From a virus: 22,475 nucleotides of DNA. The notes under the pieces were generated by a model. It ran no database searches, was not told where the DNA came from, and saw only the letters and a program-made list of their open reading frames with translations. Each line of letters opens with the position of its first letter. Position 1 is the first letter of the stretch. Positions 20,501 to 22,475 of the stretch are shown piece by piece. A program made the position numbers and the translations under genes. The stretch covers positions 1 through 22,475 of IMG/VR virus record IMGVR_UViG_3300007541_000244. One strand, 5' to 3'.

Positions 20501-22475
20501 CTTGGGACCCAGACACAGCGGCAGAGATTTTAACAAAGATAAAGACTGTTGATGGAGCAGGATCTAATCTTGATGCGGATCTTCTAGATGGTCAACAAGG
20601 TTCTTACTATCTCAACACTGGGACCGCAACTCAGGATAAGAATGGGCTTCTTAGACTTGATCAAGTCGGGGTATCCAAGTATATTGATAGCAAAACATGG
20701 TCTTATGGAGATTTTAGTTCTACAAGCCAGATGCCAACTCTCCGAGGATTCACCGTAAAACCTAAAGGTTACGGTGATGATGGTAAGGGTATTGAGTTTA
20801 GGTATGATACTATTCAAACTGCTTACCTATTAGACGAACATTCTGGTGCTACCTACAACATTCTGGAGGGAAGCGACCCTGGTGAAACACTTATAAAGAG
20901 GTTTACAAGATACACTAATAACTATTTCAATCTGAACAGTTATAAGAGTGCAAGTAATGCTTGGGAGATTGAGTTTAGTGGATTCACAATCAGTAACTCT
21001 TCTTGGAATTATTGGAAACCTTTACTTCTTTGGCATGGCACTCCAGGCACATCAGTAGGTGATATCACAATCGAAGCATTGGAAGGTGATGGCACTACTT
21101 GGACCACTATTTTCAGTGGAACTATGCCAACTTTACCTGACCAGCGCGATGTCATATTCCCAGAAAACTACTATGCAACCACTACTGGCAGCCTCAAAGG
21201 AATGAGGCTGCGTATTGAGGGTATTACAGGCAACTGTTACCTAAAGATGTTCGGTATGACCTCCAAAACATCAGCCAGCTTCCAATGGCAAATGCTTAAG
21301 GATGGTGGAAACTTCTATGGAAATGTTTATGGAAAGGAAGACGGTCTACAAACATGGTATATTGAACAAGCAGGAACAGGAGTATTTAAGAACCTATTTG
21401 CGGGAGGACAAGATGTTAGCGCAGCCATATCGGAATATAATAGCAATGAATACAAATGGGATGCTAATGCTGCTGACATCTCTAATCTAGGTTCTGCGTC
21501 TGGAAACTGGAACTCGGCGTATTCTCAGGTCCAGTCACTATCTGCTTCTTGGGAAGAGTCCGCTGATATCTCCTATGTCTCTGGAGTGGTTGATGCTAAT
21601 ACTGCTGACATTAGTAACCTAGGTAGTGTTAGTGCTAACATCGCTACTAACACTAGCAACATCAGCACTAACACGGGTAACATTAGTGATAACGCTGCTG
21701 ACATCTCCTGGATGTCTGGTATTGTTGGTGGTCAAGGCGATAAAATCAGCGAGGTAGCTGCTGCCTCTGGTGACTGGGATGGGACATACTCTACTGTCCT
21801 GGCTAACTCTGGGACGTGGGGCACTGTCTACAACGATAGTGCCTTGGCGGCTGCTTCTGGTAACTGGAACTCTGCATACTCCCAGGTCCAGTCCTTGTCG
21901 GCCTCTTGGGAAGAGAGTGCAGATATTAGTTATGTAAGTGGAGTGGTTGATGCAAACACTGCTGACATCTCTAACCTTGGTTCTGTATCTGCTAATATCG
22001 CCACAAACACTTCTAACATTAGCACTAATGCAGGAAACATTACAACCAACGCTAATGACATCACGGCCCTTGAGGCAGATGTTGCTAACCTTGGTTCTGT
22101 ATCAGCTAACATCGCTACTAACACTAGCAACATCAGCACTAACGCAGGCAACATTACTACTAACGCTAACGACATTACTGCCCTTGAGGCAGACATGGCG
22201 AACGTCATTAGCACTTCTGGGAACTGGAACTCGGTATACTCCCAGGTTCAGAGCCTATCTGGTAGCTGGGAAGAGAGTAGTGACATTAGTTACGTCAGTG
22301 GAGTAGTAGATGATAACACTGCTGATATATCTTATGTCTCTGGTGTAGTAGATACTAATACTTCTGCTATAGAAAATGCTCTTGATCTCAGTGACATCAC
22401 AACATACATAGAGCATGGTGATCTTAACGGTCTTGGAGATAACGACCACCCTCAATATGTTCTTTCTTCAACAAA
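11575..22475 (+). CDS. Giant repeat-built tail fibre / adhesin-type protein (3' end outside window)
   Basis: At least 3,633 codons with no stop, read in one frame from ATG 11575 (MADYYPLRIVYVSGVPTIGE) to the window edge. Order of parts: the N-terminal leader; collar motif HGDLAGLGDNDHPQYLL (about 52-68); WEES modules; a globular domain at about 235-363 with KVYNNTTSAMSRGDVV and LVQNLGIIMRSHES, of a type seen in marine phage fibres; a long array of WEES modules and Asn/Ile heptads; a carbohydrate-binding-like domain at about 2583-2816; a domain opened by VDGAGSNLDADLLDGQ at about 2986-3293; then more repeats and a fifth collar motif at 3614. The NxxxI heptads suggest a trimeric fibrous stalk. 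It probably reaches to or binds the host surface. GC is lower than in the left arm. The C-terminal tip is not visible. Confidence 0.9.
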   Translation, partial: MADYYPLRIVYVSGVPTIGEMQPGDTIPEAAGGTGFTSADEFAQHVFSSFSHGDLAGLGDNDHPQYLLKTVIQTASGAWDSAYRQVLTLSNSWEESADVTYVSSIVSGLPADIIFLSGQVGSQGDKISEVAATSGTWDSVYAQVLTLSNSWEESADVTYVSSVVSSVEGSTVSLSAYIAANEADWMTSASLPRYLSGLGDTDITPVSAIDDHQILVWDEAAQKWINDYNDDSYLKVYNNTTSAMSRGDVVHITGAHNPNTAYVALAKADAASSMPAIGVLYEDIAINGEGVAVIFGKADGMNTSGFTEGTTVYVSPTTAGGLVNTRPSGVNELVQNLGIIMRSHESNGVIKVTGVGRTNDIPNSTQAEIDQNAADIVFLSGIAGASTDDIAEIAAASGTWDSVYAQVLTLSDSWEESSDITYVSGVVDTNTSNITANDNDITYVSGVVSELGDDMTEVRAASGTWDSVYAQVVSLSNSWEESADISYVSGVVDANTTNITANDNDITFLSGITAAQGDDIAEIAAASSTWDSAYAQVLSLSDSWEESADLTYVSGVVDGNSSDITFVSGIVGDQGNKISEVAAASGTWDSVYQQVLSLSDSWEESADITYVSGVIDTNTTNITANDNDITFLSGITAAQGDDIAEVAAASATWDSVYAQVLSLSNSWEESADISYVSGVVDGNAADITYLSGVSDAHDSDIAFLSGITASQGDDIAEVAAASATWDSVYAQVLSLSNSWEESADISYVSGVVSQNIIDIGTNSSDITSNTNLISANTADIANLGTVSGNIATNTANITANDNDITFLSGITAAQGDDIAEVAAASGTWDSVYAQVLSLSDSWEESADITYVSGVVDTNTTNITANDNDITYVSGVVSELGDDMTEVRAASGTWDSVYAQVVSLSNSWEESADLTYVSGVVDNNAINITRNDNDITYLSGVIDGNDADITFLSGITADQGDDIAEVAAASGTWDSVYAQVLSLSNSWEESADITYVSGVVDDNAADITYLSGVSDAQDADITFVSGIVGNQGNKISEVAAASGTWDSVYQQVLSLSNSWEESADISYVSGVVAQNIIDIGTNSSDITSNTGLISDNASDITYLSSVVSGVAGGDLAYVSGVVDANTADISNLGSVSANIATNTANITTNDNDITYVSGAVSDLSDDMTEVRAASGTWDSVYAQVVSLSNSWEESADITYVSGVVDTNTTNITANDNDITFVSGIVSDQGDDIAEVAAASATWDSVYAQVLSLSSSWEESPDISYVSGVVAQNQADVANLGSVSANIQSNTDDITFLGGVSAGIADNEADVTWLSGIVGGQGDKISEVAAASSTWDSAYAQVLTLSNAWEESADISYVSSVVDNNAINITRNDNDISYMSGIIDDNTADISNLGSVSANIATNTADIAYLGTVSGNILTNASNISANTADISNLGSVSANIATNTANITANDGDITYVSGAVSDISADMTEVRAASGTWDSVYAQVASLSSSWEESADITYVSGVVDDNTADISNLGSVSANIATNTANITANDNDITFVSGIVGGQGDKISEIAAASGTWDSVYSQVLSLSNAWEESADLTYVSGVVDNNALNITRNDNDISYMSGIIDDNTSDISNLGGVSANIATNTADITYLGTVSGNILTNATNISANTADINNLGSVSANIATNTANITANDNDISWVSGIVGGQGDKITEVAAASGTWDSVYQQVLSLSNSWEESADLTYVSGVVDNNAINITRNDNDISYMSGIIDGNTSDITYVSGVVDINTSAIENALDLSDITTYIEHGDLNGLGDNDHPQYLLSSVLAAASGVWQSTYNQVNSLSSSWEESADITYVSGVVDANTADISNLGSVSANIATNTANITANDNDITYVSGAVSDLSDDMTEVRAASGTWDSVYAQVLSLSNSWEESADITYVSGVVDANTADISNLGTVSGNIATNTGNISSNTADIGYLGTVSGNILTNASNITTNANDITALEADVANLGSVSANIATNTSNITANDNDISYVSGVVSELGDDMTEVRAASGTWDSVYAQVLSLSNSWEESADLTYVSGVVDDNTADISNLGSVSANIATNTINITRNDNDISYMSGVIDGKTSDISYVSGIIDDNAADISNLGSVSADIATNTSRSLGNLADINNLKAVSGSISVNTADISYLGAASGDWESVYSQVQSLSASWEESADISYVSGVVDTNTSNITANDNDITFVSGIVGDQGNKISEVAAASGTWDSVYAQVLSLSNSWEESVDITYVSGVVDANTADISNLGSVSANIATNTANISSNDSDISYLSSIIDANSSSIASALELSDVSIEFDSLVSSIHHGSLSGLGDNDHPQYLLSSVLAAASGVWQDTYNQVNTLSASWEESADITYVSGVVDGNTSDISYVSGIVDANTSAIEDVYDLSDIEAFIDHGNIAGLSDNDHPQYLLSSVFAAASGVWQDTYNQVNTLSASWEESADISYVSGVVDANTADISNLGTVSANIATNTSNITANTADITYIGTVSGNILTNATNISTNAGNITTNANDITALEADMANVISTSGNWDSAYSQVQSLSASWEESADITYVSGVVDSKVNKELLGHYIEPWTEGSGNQNAPTGWNSYSTSSLREFDTDPFGNQSIIWKAIDTDVTSDGEGGFNSGKVPADASSTYRFSCFIKQENTASGGVYFGNYAHSSLEGGTNDHRVDVRSAGAASGTGNINPYFISNLPMPSTDWYLAVAYLHAYQTETGPSTRQETGIYKVSTGEKVSFSITDRVFDDTTAIALGIRAYHFNNPAGTGDAIQFFQPRIDLVDGNEPSITDLLGIVPRTDYVLSSTNSALSSLVDDNTADITYVSGVVDSNTADISNLGSVSANIATNTSNISTNANDITALEADVANLGSVSANIATNTSNITTNANDITALEADVANLGSVSANIATNTSNISTNAGNITTNANDITALEADMANVISTSGNWNSVYGTVGSLSSTWDPDTAAEILTKIKTVDGAGSNLDADLLDGQQGSYYLNTGTATQDKNGLLRLDQVGVSKYIDSKTWSYGDFSSTSQMPTLRGFTVKPKGYGDDGKGIEFRYDTIQTAYLLDEHSGATYNILEGSDPGETLIKRFTRYTNNYFNLNSYKSASNAWEIEFSGFTISNSSWNYWKPLLLWHGTPGTSVGDITIEALEGDGTTWTTIFSGTMPTLPDQRDVIFPENYYATTTGSLKGMRLRIEGITGNCYLKMFGMTSKTSASFQWQMLKDGGNFYGNVYGKEDGLQTWYIEQAGTGVFKNLFAGGQDVSAAISEYNSNEYKWDANAADISNLGSASGNWNSAYSQVQSLSASWEESADISYVSGVVDANTADISNLGSVSANIATNTSNISTNTGNISDNAADISWMSGIVGGQGDKISEVAAASGDWDGTYSTVLANSGTWGTVYNDSALAAASGNWNSAYSQVQSLSASWEESADISYVSGVVDANTADISNLGSVSANIATNTSNISTNAGNITTNANDITALEADVANLGSVSANIATNTSNISTNAGNITTNANDITALEADMANVISTSGNWNSVYSQVQSLSGSWEESSDISYVSGVVDDNTADISYVSGVVDTNTSAIENALDLSDITTYIEHGDLNGLGDNDHPQYVLSST
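11728..11778 (+). repeat. Collar motif DNDHPQY, copy 1
   Basis: HGDLAGLGDNDHPQYLL. The HGxLxGLxDxDHxQYL signature recurs in phage tail fibres and collar-linked proteins and usually sits near the virion-proximal end. Further copies are at 16933, 18559, 18829 and 22414. Confidence 0.85.
11827..11886 (+). repeat. 60-bp exact tandem-type repeat (partner 12001-12060)
   Basis: Identical to 12001-12060 at an offset of 174 bp, encoding QVLTLSNSWEESADVTYVSS. Confidence 0.9.
13260..13346 (+). repeat. 87-bp exact repeat (partner 18201-18287)
   Basis: Base-for-base identical to 18201-18287, 4,941 bp away, including all third codon positions, while flanking units differ. It encodes DITFVSGIVGDQGNKISEVA and the start of the GTWDS motif. 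Confidence 0.9.
15034..15105 (+). repeat. 72-bp exact repeat (partner 17194-17265)
   Basis: Identical to 17194-17265, 2,160 bp away, encoding YVSGAVSDLSDDMTEVRAAS and GTWD. The same protein segment occurs elsewhere with different codons. Confidence 0.88.
16933..16983 (+). repeat. Collar motif DNDHPQY, copy 2
   Basis: HGDLNGLGDNDHPQYLL, preceded by AIENALDLSDITTYIE and followed by SSVLAAASGVW, where the unit re-enters the WEES pattern. Confidence 0.85.
18559..18609 (+). repeat. Collar motif DNDHPQY, copy 3
   Basis: HGSLSGLGDNDHPQYLL followed by SSVLAAASGVWQDTYNQVN. The following 81 nt are repeated 270 bp further on with one change. Confidence 0.85.
18610..18690 (+). repeat. 81-bp direct repeat (partner 18880-18960)
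   Basis: Matches 18880-18960 at 80 of 81 bases (CTC versus TTC). The 270-bp offset equals a whole unit containing a collar motif and a WEES motif. Confidence 0.9.
18829..18879 (+). repeat. Collar motif DNDHPQY, copy 4
   Basis: HGNIAGLSDNDHPQYLL, 270 bp after copy 3, followed by SSVFAAASGVWQDTYNQVN. Confidence 0.85.
22414..22464 (+). repeat. Collar motif DNDHPQY, copy 5
   Basis: HGDLNGLGDNDHPQYVL at the window edge, preceded by the same AIENALDLSDITTYIE as copy 2. Confidence 0.85.

Larger units (their letters stand above)
11779..22311 (+). repeat. Protein-coding repeat array: 29 WEES modules
   Basis: A unit of roughly 60-100 codons recurs. Typical segments are EVAAASGTWDSVYAQVLSLS, NSWEESADITYVSGVVD and NTTNITANDNDITFLSGI. 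I counted 29 WEES motifs, the first at about 11851 and the last at about 22267. Early units repeat every 174-240 nt; later ones are spaced out by heptad blocks and globular domains. Trp pairs (GTWDS and SWEES) and the YVSG turn are nearly invariant. Confidence 0.9.

Noticed and set aside
20094-22214. Minus-strand frames with repeating hydrophobic residues, resembling membrane proteins.
   Set aside because: They are the reverse reading of the fibre's Asn/Ile repeats; the plus frame is open throughout and has fibre motifs.
11779-22311. Regularly spaced repeats could suggest a CRISPR array.
   Set aside because: Repeats are in frame, vary at synonymous sites, and no spacers of constant length separate identical repeats.
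11575-22475. Possibility that the giant gene is broken by a frameshift or stop.
   Set aside because: Reading every line in the frame of ATG 11575 shows no stop and continuous repeat identity to the edge.

Overview
The window is part of the genome of a tailed double-stranded DNA bacteriophage, probably a T4-like (myovirus-type) phage of an aquatic bacterium. The evidence is a gp17-like large terminase, a gp20-like portal, a phage sigma factor, several small zinc-ribbon proteins and a giant repeat-built tail-fibre or adhesin-type protein carrying marine-phage fibre signatures. The host is not identifiable from the sequence. The many leaderless genes would fit a host that tolerates leaderless mRNAs, such as an actinobacterium or cyanobacterium, but that is inference.

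Left arm, about 1-4500, all on the minus strand. This is a tightly packed block of small regulatory or accessory genes: a partial zinc-ribbon protein, a gp88-like cysteine-rich protein, a DUF932 protein, a sigma factor, a second zinc-ribbon protein, a four-gene coupled operon and tiny membrane proteins. GC looks clearly higher than on the right. Nearly every gene or operon has its own sigma70-like promoter (TTGnnn, 16-17 bp, TAnTAT or TATAAT). In seven cases the A of the ATG lies exactly 6 nt past the -10 box, at the predicted +1, so these mRNAs should be leaderless. Five promoters are preceded by a 62-bp two-hairpin element whose near edge lies 57-58 bp from the predicted +1. This cassette is the most striking possibly undescribed regulatory system here.

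Middle, about 4500-6640. An intergenic switch region with small repeats is followed by several small lysine/arginine-rich genes on the plus strand, interleaved with two minus-strand genes (a cysteine-rich C-terminal domain protein and a GT-A-type glycosyltransferase). Two divergent gene pairs have start codons only 14 and 19 bp apart, separated by a bare TATA-type element. One small plus-strand gene carries an in-frame TGA near its start.

Right arm, 6643 to the end, plus strand. Large terminase, portal (overlapping terminase by 19 nt), a 497-residue unrecognised protein and then one reading frame from 11575 that stays open to the window edge (at least 3,633 codons). I translated it line by line and found no stop. 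It contains 29 WEES repeat modules, Asn/Ile heptad-like stretches, five DNDHPQY collar motifs and at least three non-repeat domains. Long near-identical DNA repeats inside it show recent internal duplication or gene conversion.

Working model: the left arm is transcribed early from host-type promoters. The phage sigma factor made there then directs transcription of the right arm from -35-less TATA elements, giving packaging, portal and adsorption proteins. The model is inferred from layout, not shown.
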